Below are positions 11,624 to 21,788 of a stretch of DNA of 64,000 nt, piece by piece; position 1 is the first letter of the stretch, and the number at the start of each line of letters is the position of its first letter. The stretch is from Rusavskia elegans. Taxonomy: Eukaryota; Ascomycota; Lecanoromycetes; Teloschistales; Teloschistaceae. The translations under genes and the position numbers were made by a program. The stretch lies in assembly GCA_011316305.1 (NCBI GenBank), contig SAUG01000096.1:62001-126000 (forward strand), in the 5' to 3' direction. Under the pieces are notes generated by a model. The model was not told the origin of the DNA, ran no database searches, and saw nothing but the letters and a program-made list of their open reading frames with translations.

Positions 11624-12353
11624 ATGGCCTCGAAAGCTGCGGTATCGAAGCACGATGGCGTCCAACTGGTGCTTCGAAAAGTCGCAATGGGCGCTGCAGC
11701 TATCGGTGTTTTCCTGGACACAATCTCGATCATCTATTCTTCCACCCAGCGAATACAGCATTCCATGATCCATGTGACCGGCTTTGCGTTCTTGCCCGTA
11801 AGCAATATTGCTCTCCACCGAGTCCCATCTATGCGCTGGTTCTGATTGTGGGTCCCAGCTCGGGCTGTCGCTCATTTGGAACCATTTGATCCTCTTCAAA
11901 TTGTCGAAGATGAAGAATGGCATGGTCGAGGGCATGCTGGTCGCTGCCGATCTCGCCTTCTTCCTCGACTTCCTTGCCATTTCCGTAGCGAATGGCGTCG
12001 TGATGAATGATTTAGGAGGCTGGGGCCGGGGATGGGGTTTGGAAGTTGATCACGTCGTGTTGTATACATACAATTCCGTACCGTGGTTGACGTGCGCGTA
12101 AGTCGGACTGTGGCTTCTCGTTACCAAAAGGAGGACAACCCTGCTGACAAATTCGTCCAAAAGTACTTTGCACCTCCTCACTGCAGGAATGGTCCTCCGT
12201 CGCGTCTTGAAATCCGGAATCAGGTCCAAGGCCGATGCAACCTGCCCGGACTGCCAGCGTAAATGGCACAGAGGCGATGCAAGATCCAAGGACGGCGCCG
12301 AACAATCGTTGCTTGCCGTACAAGACTACGATGAGGATGCTGATGGAGCTTGA
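11624..12353 (+). CDS. Predicted four-helix membrane protein
   Basis: Uncharacterised integral membrane protein of 200 residues. Three exons (11624-11797, 11859-12097, 12164-12353) are separated by introns of 61 and 66 nt and close in frame. Four hydrophobic segments are visible: VAMGAAAIGVFLDTISIIY, then a segment formed across intron 1 (FAFLP|LGLSLIWN), then MLVAADLAFFLDFLAISVA, then one formed across intron 2 (VPWLTC|ATLHLLTAGMVL). The short C-terminal tail is cytosolic-like, with a CPDC pair and acidic residues at the end. The layout recalls MARVEL-like fungal membrane proteins, but no diagnostic motif was found. Confidence 0.62.
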
Positions 12354-12852
12354 TTCTTATTCAGCAGAGTCACAAGGGTGTCTGGTCACCAATCTTTGCT
12401 ATTGGTAATCTCAAACGAGATTGGAGCTTCGGAGGGTGGTTAAGAATGAAATAGAAAGCTGAAGCGTACCTCTACAGCTCTTTCAGGGATATGAAAGTCT
12501 GGCAATAGGACAGCACCGGCCCACCGAGCCGCAAAAATTTGAAAAATAAAACGCGTTCGTTGCCTACTACGTCCATTGTTCCTGCGGGTGCCAAGGATGT
12601 TTACCAGGCCATCGCAAGACAACCGACCGCGTCCTTGGTAGGCCGAAAGTTTGAGCAAGTTTCCTACAGTACGCGATTCTAAACCCCCGGTGGACCCGGC
12701 GTGACCTGCTGATGCGTGACCTGCTGATGTCAACACCATTATGCTTGTGTGGTAAATATGTACCCATGCTGCTATGTCCTGGATACCTCTGCGAAGCTCT
12801 TTACCTTGTCCGTCTCTCATTATCCATCCCTCATTATACATCCCTGACCAAG
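12354..12852. other. Intergenic interval, no gene recognised
   Basis: This 499-bp stretch is the 3' flank of the membrane-protein gene and the promoter of the secreted cysteine-rich gene. The small direct repeat GTGACCTGCTGATG occurs twice in tandem at about 12701-12728. Confidence 0.4.
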
Positions 12853-13277
12853 ATGAAAACATCAGTCAACCTTATCGTCACCACTCTCCTCGTCCTCTGT
12901 TCAAATGATGTCTATGGATTGAACGTACCAACAAGGACGACGGATATTCTAGACATAGAATGTTCGTCTCTCGGCCAAGACATCATTCCAGTACACATTA
13001 AGCTGAGATCATGCTAGACTACAATCTGACCATCCGAGGCAGTCCGGCTCCCAAGGGTTGCACATACATCGGCACGGCCCCTTTCTGTTTACCAAGAAAA
13101 TGCCCAAAGGGCTATATCATAAGCACAAAGAGCAGATGCGGTACAGGGAAATGCTGCTGGACGGGATGGAAATGGCAATGCTGCAAGAAGCCAGAGGATA
13201 CGAAGAGTCTCACCAGTATCTATCCCGGCCCGGAAACACCCTGGCCTAATGCCTGGGACCAATATCCACCAAGATGA
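12853..13277 (+). CDS. Secreted cysteine-rich protein with GTAPFC motif
   Basis: Small secreted protein of 122 residues, effector-like. Exon 1 (12853-12961) encodes a signal peptide (MKTSVNLIVTTLLVLCSN). A 56-nt intron is followed by exon 2 (13018-13277), the split Tyr codon T|AC keeping frame. The mature region has eight Cys in the order C-x8-C-x4-C-x12-C-x4-CC-x7-CC, including the pieces YIGTAPFCLPRKCPKGY and GTGKCCWTG. The GTAPFC...CP.G...C.G.K..CC arrangement recurs in fungal secreted proteins of unknown role (from memory, not searched). A proline-rich tail follows. Function unknown; apoplastic activity is an inference. Confidence 0.72.
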
Positions 13278-14027
13278 ACGCGTATGCGGGTTGTGCCTGT
13301 CGGATTTCGGCTACAAGCAGGTGTTGTCAGTCTGACCGAGCGGTGGGAAAGCGAGAAAGTCGTGCTTAAGTAGTGAAAGTGTCGGGTGGCGGCCAACGAC
13401 TCCAGGATCTTTGTGCGAATAGCAAAGGACCACAAAATCTGGCAGGTAGCCCTCGCAAGGGGGAGGGTTGGACAGGATCAACTTTAATGTCTAAAATCTT
13501 CAACAAAGACATTTCCTGGGGGTTTCGATGATGTTATCCATTGACTCGGACTTGTTTCTTCTTCTGCTTGTGATGCATGGTGTTACAATTTTTTCAATCC
13601 CAGGCTTGTCCTGCCAAGGAACAATTGCAATGAGGGACGAACAACAACTGGTCCCTCGATAGATGACACTGTATAGCTGCTACGTTGACTAGTACCATTG
13701 TATTCAATGGGATATCAGCCTTGTATTGTCGTGGATATATACCCCGGGAGGGGTGAGCTTTTTTCAGACTAATTCTGCATTGCTACGAGAACACACGCCA
13801 AGCTGAGAAGAGTTAGCAGACTTCAGCCCTACCAGCCCCTGAGAGTCAGCAGCCCGCTTGACGAGGATGAGATTTTTACTCCTGGCCTTCTCTTGAAGTT
13901 TATAGTTGGATCCCCATGTCTTTTTAGATGTCCATATTTGCCAGTTTTCTTCTATCACTGTAGCAATTGTCTTATTCATTCGTTGTGCAACATCCTGTCA
14001 TTCGAACAAGCTCTCTAATCGTCACCA
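13278..14027. other. Intergenic interval, no gene recognised
   Basis: This 750-bp interval contains only short frames without domains. It includes the promoter of the downstream single-pass membrane protein gene. Confidence 0.4.
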
Positions 14028-15838
14028 ATGGCTACGGCATCTGATATAATCACCTACATTGGAGTTCCTTTAGCAGTTCTCGGTGTACTTCCGATTTTCT
14101 ACACTTTCATCAACTCTTTCTTCACGCTTAGAAATGTAAAACACTCATTACGAAGATGCGGGCTAGAGGCGACGACCCGAGGCAGCTTTTTGGCAGGCTT
14201 CGTCGAGGTCTCCCTACCTCGCTTCACTATCACTCCCTTGAAAAGGACCGAAGATGAGTTTTGGACAGACGATGGTAGAGCATCGACTTTGAAGGGTGGG
14301 ACGTGGACTATCTTCCACTGGAAACGATTGATCACTGGCCGCGCTATGCAGAGGGTGCAATACTCGAGTGACTTGAGAGTCCCGCAGGCTGAAGGTATAT
14401 GTGGTCCCACTGCATCGCCATACCTTCCAATAACAGTATATTAGTTGACATAGAGGAGCTTTATGAATTCTTACTTGACAGGGGGGCTGTCCCCGATGTC
14501 AAAGGCATCCACATGCTGCGGGTATCTGGATTGTGGACGCCTGCCGGGACCAGCCTGATGCTTTCGCCCGACTCGAAACAAACCGCTCTTCGGATGTCGA
14601 TGCCCGATGAGTCTGATGGGGTCTTATCATTGGCTTTGCAATGGAAACCAGAATGGAACAAACGGAACCGCTCGTCTTTGCCACCAAGCTGGATCCGCTT
14701 GGAGTTTCCCGCAACGCCGTCAACTAAAGTAGAATGTAGATCGGATGACGATGTAGAGAAGCCCGCCAACAACACCAGCACGTCTCCATTCGAGCACGAG
14801 TCGCCAAATGCGAATATCCTCGAAGCAAAAGAGAATCGAAATCTATATCCTGACCCACCACCGCCTCCTTCGTACAGCCCTTCGCCTACGTCTCTCTGTT
14901 TCCGTCTCACCTCATCATCCACCCATCCTTTCGTCCAATTCCGATCGCCAACCTACGAGCTCCATCACGAACCGCTGTGGTCCGCCCCTCTGCCATCCCT
15001 TGATGGTACCCGTCCCACCACCACTTGGCTAGCGCCTCTTTCGTTGGCGCTTGGCCTGTCCTCCCGTTGCCCAACCACCTTTCTAACTATCCCCAAAATA
15101 TTACATAACCTTTCCCTATCATCTTCCATCCCCTGTGGAGTCCTCATCCTCGCACATCTCATCTCCCCCAACGATGCTCCAGAATGGGAACCCCCTGAGC
15201 TACCGAAGACCAATCATCTTGAGGCGCACGAGCGCTTTATGTCTCAACAGCGAGCAATAGCAAGGGAACGACTGCTACCTGAAGCACAACAACAGCAAGC
15301 GGCAAGATTGAGGCAGTCAGAGGAACTGTCAGCGATGGGGACGCGAATGAGGAAGGAGCAACAAGACCGAGCCGAGAGGGAGGAGAGAAGGGAACGAGAA
15401 GCGATCAAAAGTATAAGAATGCCGATGGACTTAGTAAAAAACGCAGCTCTGGGATTCTTGGAAGGGGAGGGGCTTGTGTCAGATGCCGCAAACAACACTG
15501 ACGATGCAACTAAAGACCACAAGGATCCAACGCTGACTGCGGTAGAGCGATTAGTTCTAGGAATATATAGCGCTGCTGTCTGTATTGACCTTGAGGAAAA
15601 CAAATGGGCAGTCGACGCTTGTGCAATGCTGGATCGGTGGCGAGACTGGGTGGAGAGAGGCGGAATGACAAAGGAGGATCTAAGAGCTATCTTGCAGGAC
15701 AAAAAGGCTTTCTGCTGGGCGGCAGTGGCCGTGGGACTTGTTACGAAGGTCTGTGGAGAGAACGGAGCGGATGGAGTTGGACTACTCAACGATGTTCGCG
15801 AATGCTTGAGAGTATGGAAGAAGGTCCGACTAGGATAA
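14028..15838 (+). CDS. Uncharacterised fungal protein with N-terminal membrane anchor
   Basis: Protein of 583 residues and unknown function. Exon 1 (14028-14394) and exon 2 (14454-15838) join through a 59-nt intron (GAAG|GTATATG...ACATAG) that restores the frame as QAE|EELYEFLLD. An N-terminal hydrophobic segment (IGVPLAVLGVLPIFYTFI) probably anchors it in a membrane, followed by the pattern TRGSFLAGFVEVSLPRFTI. The centre is Ser/Pro-rich (PPPPPSYSPSPTSL). Around residues 400-450 is a Gln/Arg/Glu-rich helix with coiled-coil character, and the C-terminal 120 residues look globular. I recall similar hypothetical proteins in ascomycetes but no described role. Confidence 0.72.
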
Positions 15839-16122
15839 AATCTTCCCTCACAATGACGGCAAGTCATGGCTCTCGTCGTTCGCAAGCATCCCATGCATCG
15901 GTTGTACCCGAGTCTAACGCTCATGCCAGGGCAAGCGGTTGTCGAGGTTGTGACCTGAGAGTGCCACATCCGCTTTCCGGGTCGCGTACGGGGCGAATGG
16001 GCTATTCCTTAATACAATAAGAGCTACTAATTGCCAAAGCGCAATCTAGTAGCACAAATTAATCAACCATTTCGTGACACCAAGAGTAGCGGTAAAAAAG
16101 GGCGGTAACATCTGTGGGGAAC
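15839..16122. other. Intergenic interval, no feature
   Basis: Short spacer between two plus-strand genes, with no motif beyond ordinary promoter-like sequence. Confidence 0.4.
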
Positions 16123-16731
16123 ATGTTGCTACTAAACTTACTGGCTCGTATTTTGGCCTTCGTCTCTGTTAATGCAATATTGATTCCTCCAGAAACCGGC
16201 AATAGCATCTCTCTGCCTCAACGTCCTGATATTAAGGCAATAGAGTCCGCGAAGAAATCAGGAGCTATGTGCGTACATCACCTTGAAGAATAGTATATGG
16301 CAGTCTGATTGACATCAAATCAGTTTCCCTCCCGGGATTCCGGATAAACCCTACGTATACCCCATAACTCCGTTATCACACTCGTCTGCTGCTGGTTCAG
16401 TCATGAACCACGAATGAACATAACACGGGTCGAGGTACTCATGCGCAGGCTTATCGATCCCCGAAAAACCAACATACTCCTACCAAGAGGCGCATTCGAG
16501 GAGCCTGCCAATTCTACACCAGGAACGATCATCACTTCTCTGGAGTGCATAGAACTTCCATTTGAGGAAAGAAGGATGACATATGGCAAATTCTTGCATG
16601 TCCTTAGGGGGATGAATAACATCCGGCTCGACTATCCTTACCTCAACTTCGGCTGCTCAGTCGAAAAAGAAGGGCATGCAAAGGATGACTTTGGTATTGT
16701 GAGGCTTGATGACGGGTTGGTGGAACCTTAG
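16123..16731 (+). CDS. Candidate secreted protein, internal splicing unresolved
   Basis: The first exon (16123 to about 16268) encodes a signal peptide (MLLLNLLARILAFVSVNA) and a short polar stretch. A 55-nt intron (GTGCGT...ATCAG) likely follows. The last exon carries a coherent 105-codon frame from 16414 to the stop at 16731, with LECIELPFEERRMTYGKFL, VLRGMNN and a YLNFGCSVE segment resembling a fungal secreted-protein type of unknown role. I could not find a junction near 16360-16455 that joins the middle to the last exon in frame with standard sites. The product may therefore use an unusual site, or the gene may be frameshifted. The signal peptide and C-terminal half are the supported parts. 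Confidence 0.45.
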
Positions 16732-17080
16732 AGAGATATTGATATAAGCATTGATGACGTGTACCCCGAACGATAACCCGTGGAGGCCGTCATCTTTGTC
16801 TTGCATGGACGGCCGTTGAACTCAAGTATTACAATCATAGAGGCTAATGGCTTTGAAATTATAGATTGATAGACTATAGGCAACAGTATTAGCATAGACA
16901 AGATCGTGGCTACTCTACTGTTTCATTCGCGTTTGACGCGGTTCGAGCGGCAAAGCTCGACCTTTTAAGTTCTTGCCTTTCAAACGCATTCAAAGGGCAA
17001 GTTTTATCAACGTGAGGATACCGGGCATGAGTTCTTTGGAACTTTCGTTGCCAGAATGAAGGCCGTATCACACCGCCGCA
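16732..17080. other. Intergenic interval, no feature
   Basis: The spacer contains the 3' flank of the secreted-protein gene and the promoter of the MTG1-like gene. No gene or RNA is recognised. Confidence 0.4.
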
Positions 17081-18187
17081 ATGGCGACCTTTGTACCGCG
17101 AAAGGTCTTCCCTGCGCTCTACTCCCTCCCTCGATCATACTTTCTCGGTCACCACAAAGCTGGCCTCGACAAGATGAAAACAATGCTTTCACATATAGAC
17201 CTCGTCATCGAATGTCGGGATTACCGCATACCGTTGACCTCTCGCAACCCACTATTCGAAGAAAATCTGGCTGGCAGGGAAAGGCTGGTTGTTTACACAA
17301 AAAAAGATCTCGGTAGTGGAGGGCACCAGAGAGATCGGACTGTATGTACATCCCAAGCGAGCAGATCGCACACGGATCTCAATATCAAAACCATATACTG
17401 AAGACTTTATCACAAGTAGCGAGAACGCCTTATCCAAGACTTCCAGCGACCCACTGCCGTCCTCTTCTCTGACTATAAAGACAAAACCTCAATTCGAAAG
17501 ATCCTCGACTTCGCGCGTACGCACGCAACGGCAGCAAACTCTCTCACCGGCTCCCGCATGATGATTGTCGGCATGCCCAATGTTGGGAAATCGTCGTTGC
17601 TGAATGCCTTGCGGGGAGTCGGGGTCCACAAAGGAAAGGTCGCTCACACCGGTGCCCAACCCGGCGTCACCAGGAAGATTGGGACCACGGTCAAGATCAT
17701 CGAAGGGGAAGAAAGTGGAGAGGGTGTCTACTTGATGGATACGCCTGGGGTCTTCATACCGTATGTCCCGAATGCAGAGGCCATGCTCAAGCTTGCGCTA
17801 TGTGGGAGCGTCAAAGATACAATCATTGCGCCGACGACATTGGCGGACTACCTTCTTTTCCACCTCAATGCGGACGATCCGTCTGTCTATAGCGATTACG
17901 TACCCCCAACCAATGACGTGATGGTCCTACTGGATGCAATGGCTCGAAAAACGGGGAGGTTACAGAAGGGAGGGGAACCAGATATTGAAGCTTCGGCACT
18001 GTGGCTGATACAAAGATGGAGGAATGGGCATCTTGGGCGCTTTCTGCTGGATACAGTCACCCATGAGACATTGGATCTGGAGCGAAGGGCTCACGAAAGT
18101 GCTGGGCTTAGTTTGAGCCAGGGGCGGAAGATGGTAAAGGAGCTAAGAAAGCAAAAGTCGAGACAGAAGCACCTGAATACACATTGA
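17081..18187 (+). CDS. MTG1: Mitochondrial ribosome-assembly GTPase Mtg1
   Basis: Circularly permuted GTPase (YlqF/RbgA group) that helps mature the large mitoribosomal subunit at the inner membrane. Exon 1 (17081-17341) and exon 2 (17420-18187) join in phase 0 via a 78-nt intron with a perfect GTATGT donor, giving 342 residues. The G motifs come in permuted order: G4 as TKKD near residue 75, then G1 GMPNVGKS, G2 in PGVTR and G3 DTPG. The N-terminus has the family pattern DLVIECRDYRIPLTSRNP. The C-terminal region is basic. The gene is convergent with ISY1, with only 88 bp between the stop codons. Confidence 0.93.
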
Positions 18188-18275
18188 CACAAACCCATAT
18201 TTCCTTTAATGGTACAAACTCCAATACTTGCTTTATGCATGTCTTGATAACGCCAATGATTCCCTGCGCTGATGA

Positions 18276-19066
18276 TCAACCCAACTTATCCAACAACTTC
18301 CTTCTTCTCCTATCCACCAACTCCTCCTGCACATCCTCCAAACTCGGCAACCTCCACCCCACCCCATCACCCACATCCCCCGGCAACGGCTCCCACTCCC
18401 TCTCCACATCCCCATCCCCCTTCTCCTCCAGCGCCCGCCTCGCATCCTCCTCCTTCCTCCTCTCATAAGCCAACAACGTCCCATCCTCCTCATCAAGATT
18501 ATACCCATAATACCCCGCATCCACCTTCATCCTCAAATCGGCCCTCGTCTCCAACCCCTTCTCCTCCCTCGGCTTCTTAACCTCAAACATCTCCTTCACC
18601 CCCGGCAACTCCCTCGCCCGCCCAAAATACCGATACCCCTTCCCCCCACCCACAATCTCCTTCCCCTCCTCATCATACACCTTCCCCCCGCGCATATAAT
18701 TCGGCCCTCCCTGCCCACGGATCTGAACCTCCCACATATGCTTTTCCCGCATCAATTTATTGATTTCGTCATTGAGGTCACGGATCTGGAAATCGGAGAG
18801 CGAGGGATCTTGGATCTTGGACACTTTGCGTGAGACTTCTTTGAGGACTTGGCCGCGCCATTTTTCGCATAGCGGGATGGAGGTTATGGTTGTTATCGCT
18901 TTGGGGCGGCGGGTGCGGCCTAGGTCGAGGATGCCGAGGTCGGCGGCTTGGGCGGCGCGGAAGCGGAAGAGCATTGATTGGGCTTTTTCGCTGTTGCGGG
19001 CCTAGATGGGGGGAAGGTTAGTCGTGGGGGGTTATGGGGGAAGGGATGGGGGGGGGAGCTTACCAT
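18276..19066 (-). CDS. ISY1: Pre-mRNA-splicing factor Isy1
   Basis: Spliceosome component of the NineTeen/Prp19-associated complex, acting in the nucleus around the first catalytic step. Exon 2 (19001-18276) starts ARNSEKAQSMLFRFR, the conserved Isy1 N-terminus without its Met. The Met comes from a separate exon of exactly 3 nt (19066-19064), ATG followed directly by GTAAGC, with a 62-nt intron ending CTAG. The product is 242 residues. Family patterns include RRPK, CEKWRGQVLKEV, IQDPSLSDFQIRDLNDEIN and the GPNYMRGG...GYRYFGRARELPGV block. The C-terminal third is strongly charged. Confidence 0.93.
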
Positions 19067-19555
19067 GATTGCGGAGATTGAGAGATGTGACGAGGAGGAG
19101 CTGTACTGGAGAAGAGGTTGAGAGAGGCTGTTGATGTTCGACTGTGTTTTGAAAGCCGCTAGGGTCACGCACGCTAAAATTTTCTTGGCAGTAGTCTGGT
19201 CGACAGAGTTCTATCTGTTTACGGAAACCTACCTTTCTGTACACTTATATTGTACTCTCGCCGGAACACAGATTGTAATGAGGGTGGCACAACAGCCGGT
19301 GTCTCGATAAGGTATATCGTTGGCTCAGACGTTACGATGTAGCTACTAGGTCGGATTCAAACGATATGTCTGACAGCTGAATAGCCTTCTATCTACTTCG
19401 ACATCTATCATGTGGGCATCCGATACCTCGACTTCCAGCCAACTCACCAGTGCATGGAACACTAGCTGTTTTGGTTGCTGTGCGCCCCACATTATTCCAG
19501 CCAACACTTGTCCCGACAACCCATTCCTTCGCTATCGACTCACGTCCGCTCATAG
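19067..19555. other. Intergenic, ISY1 promoter side
   Basis: The ISY1 promoter lies here, and possibly the 5' part of the repeat-bearing gene that begins downstream. A frame with ATG at 19411 is not clearly linked to the downstream exon. Nothing firm is supported. Confidence 0.35.
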
Positions 19556-20185
19556 ACTACAGTAAAAGCCGGAAGAAATGGACCAAACAGGGGGTTCTAC
19601 GCTTCTTACGACAGCATCACCAGAGCCCTGCTTGATCGTTTGTTCAAGTGCGTTACTGAGCAAGTAAAGTTGAAGGAAGCCTATCGTAAGGCATGCGACA
19701 AGAGTTGGAAAATTCTCAAGACAAGACGGATTGCATGCAGAGATCAGCTTGAACATGATTTCAGCACCGAGCTTGTCAACGAATTGCCGGTGACGGGCTT
19801 TCCTAACTTTACAAGGAGACTTATCGACGGCCTTGTCATGTATTTTGGTGGCAACTTAGTTCGGACTCCAGAACCCTTGGCATCTCCAGACCCAGGCTCG
19901 GCAGATGAGCGTCTCGATCCTCAGGCTCCAGGACCCCTGCTATTTTTGGACTCAGGATCGTCAGCCAGTCACCTCGTTATGCGGAATTCAGAAGCCTTGA
20001 CATCTTCAGACTCAGCATCGTCAACTAGTCACCTCGCCATCCGGAATCCAGAGCCCTTGGTATCTTCAGACTCAAAATCGCCAGGTGGGCGTCTCGTTCC
20101 TCAGATTCCAGGACGCCTACCATCTATCCCTTCCGCTAGGGTTGTAGCTACAAGATTAGTTTGCTTGCATACTCGCAGTATCTGA
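19556..20185 (+). CDS. Hypothetical protein with four 20-residue repeats, 5' end unresolved
   Basis: A reading frame opens at a possible acceptor (CTCATAG, ending 19555) and runs to 20185, about 209 codons. The first part, containing VKAGRNGPNRGFYASYDS and KLKEAYRKACDKSWKILKTR, looks coding. The second part is four consecutive 20-residue units of the form PEPL.SSDS.S....L.... matching a 60-bp tandem repeat. The first exon and its ATG were not identified. The last 28 codons are antisense to a truncated F-box-like copy on the other strand, so this frame may be chimeric and formed by rearrangement. No function is known. Confidence 0.35.
   Translation, partial: TTVKAGRNGPNRGFYASYDSITRALLDRLFKCVTEQVKLKEAYRKACDKSWKILKTRRIACRDQLEHDFSTELVNELPVTGFPNFTRRLIDGLVMYFGGNLVRTPEPLASPDPGSADERLDPQAPGPLLFLDSGSSASHLVMRNSEALTSSDSASSTSHLAIRNPEPLVSSDSKSPGGRLVPQIPGRLPSIPSARVVATRLVCLHTRSI
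19868..20107 (+). repeat. Coding minisatellite, four 60-bp units
   Basis: Four head-to-tail units of exactly 60 bp encode PEPLASPDPG..., PGPLLFLDSG..., SEALTSSDSA... and PEPLVSSDSK.... A partial fifth unit begins PGRLPS. The units are diverged but keep length and frame, which argues for selection on, or recent expansion of, an in-frame repeat. Confidence 0.7.
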
Positions 20186-20454
20186 TTATGAAATGAGATA
20201 GACCTTTCTCGTCCCTTGTGATCGTGCCAGAGCAGGACTGGCTCGTTCAGCGAGGCCATGAGGAGCACGCTGTAGATGTTTTGCCGTGCCTCGAGCGGCA
20301 AGGATACGAAAGGGGATTCTCTTTGCGCTAAGTATGATTGAGTGACTGGACTGCGATGGAACTGGGCTTTTACGCGATCGTGTCTTTGATGGGTTGGAAG
20401 AAGTAGAGAAGGAGTTATGGTGGGTAGAGCTGCAGCATCTTGAGCGTACGCCAT
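20101..20454 (-). pseudogene. Truncated F-box-like (LPxExRxxIY) paralogue, copy 1
   Basis: The frame contains FVSLPLEARQNIYSVLLMAS, then WHDHKGR and ILRVCKQTN, matching the first ~75 residues of the intact paralogue at 21789-22628. Homology stops abruptly after KQTN, where the sequence runs into the strand opposite the 60-bp repeat gene. About two thirds of the protein is therefore missing. The start codon region still looks intact. It is best read as a 3'-truncated duplicate, though a short expressed product cannot be excluded. Confidence 0.6.
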
Positions 20455-20673
20455 ACCCGCATATCGGATCCTGCTGATAAGCTCGTCTTGTCAAGGATCA
20501 GTTGCAGGAAACAATGTGCAGCAGCTGGAAGTGACTCAATACTGTGTTGTGTACGAGAGCTCTGGTCATGTCATTCCATTACTGCACGACCCGACTGCTC
20601 ATCCACGAAGTTTCGACCTCAAAGCTTGCAATTGGTACGCTGGCAAGCATTCGCTCCGCTTGTGTGCTTGAAA

Positions 20674-21569
20674 TCACAGGTTTCCAAAATCCTTCAAGTT
20701 GACTTTCCTGCTCTTCAACCCATCTACCTCGAAATCAGTGAATGGGTCAACCTCCACAATCTTAATGTCTCTTTCCCTGGGTACTTCTTCAGTAAGCAGC
20801 GGTATCTTGGCCGCCAATCCATCCTGTTTGCTAAAGTACCTTTCTTCCTCCTCGCTGAGAGTCCCTTGTTCGTCATCTTCTTCTTCCTCTCCCTGCTCCT
20901 TCTTCTCTAACTCCCTCTGCTCCTTTCTCTTTGGGGGGAACAAGGCCTTGTCGTCCTTGCAAACAGTAACCATCAACTTTTTGTTGCCTCTTTGTGAGCC
21001 CCGAATATCCCCATCTCCCGTTCTTGCACCATCTCCCTCCGTCTCCATAGCCAACAACCGCAAAATCTCAACTAACAATCTCCCAATATGCGAGAAGAAA
21101 CCTCTCGAACGACCCTGGTGTAAGCGATCCGCTACAAACAATGCGGGTAGATAACGCCGGGTTGCTCAGGGTCGAAGTACCTCGGGGTTGATTGCTCCAA
21201 CGCATCAAAGCGGAATGAGTATGGCGGCGATGACCGGCCTCGGCGGCTGTGGGCATACATACCTCCGGAATACTGTGCGATGACGGTAAAACAGATGTTT
21301 ATTCTGAATGTGTTATGGGCGTAGAGGATAGGGGTGGCTTCGACATTGATTTGTATGTTTGCTTGTAGGATTTGGGGGAAGATGGCCAGGTGCCGCTGGG
21401 GTCGAAGGGCATCATGACGATCGCACCAGATAATTTCATGGTCTACTGGAAAAGTTGATACCGAGGGGATAAGTAGTTCGGTATATATTTGGTGACGGAT
21501 TTCAAGTGGTAGTGAGAGGAAGGGAAATAGTCCTTTTTCAGATGGTGCTTGAGCGGAGAAAGTGTCCAT
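20674..21569 (-). pseudogene. Frame-disrupted F-box-like paralogue, copy 2
   Basis: The 5' half (21569-21135) reads FPFLSLPLEIRHQIYTELL ... NTFRINI ... VIYPHCL and ends at a TAG. The 3' half is open in a different frame (21141-20674) and resumes with FFSHIGRLLVEILRLLAM, matching the same family. Compared with the intact copy 3, roughly 30-40 nt between PHCL and FFSHIG are shortened or rearranged, introducing a stop and a frame change. No intron of plausible length bridges the gap (only about 21 nt separate candidate sites). The second half also has an acidic low-complexity insert (EEEEDDEQ). Confidence 0.68.
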
Positions 21570-21788
21570 ACTGATGCTGGGGAAGTCGCGAGATGCTGTT
21601 CAATCCAAGTCCGGTCGTGCAACTCGGAATCCTTGTCTGCTGTGCCGTATCCATGCAGAAGCTTCCAACATGCCACATGCTAGCTCCTCCTGTCAAGCCG
21701 TAGCGTGCGATACCTGAAGCAAGCCTTGAACATGGTACTATCATCTGTCACTTATCCTTGGGCTCCAGGTATGATCGCAAACAACAGA

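Noticed and set aside
15244..15969. 241-codon minus-strand frame
   Set aside because: Antisense to the coiled-coil part of the gene at 14028-15838; Ser-rich translation with no domain.
20674..21141. Separate acidic protein gene
   Set aside because: Its start matches the internal part of the F-box-like family and the acidic run is an insert; it is the 3' half of broken copy 2.
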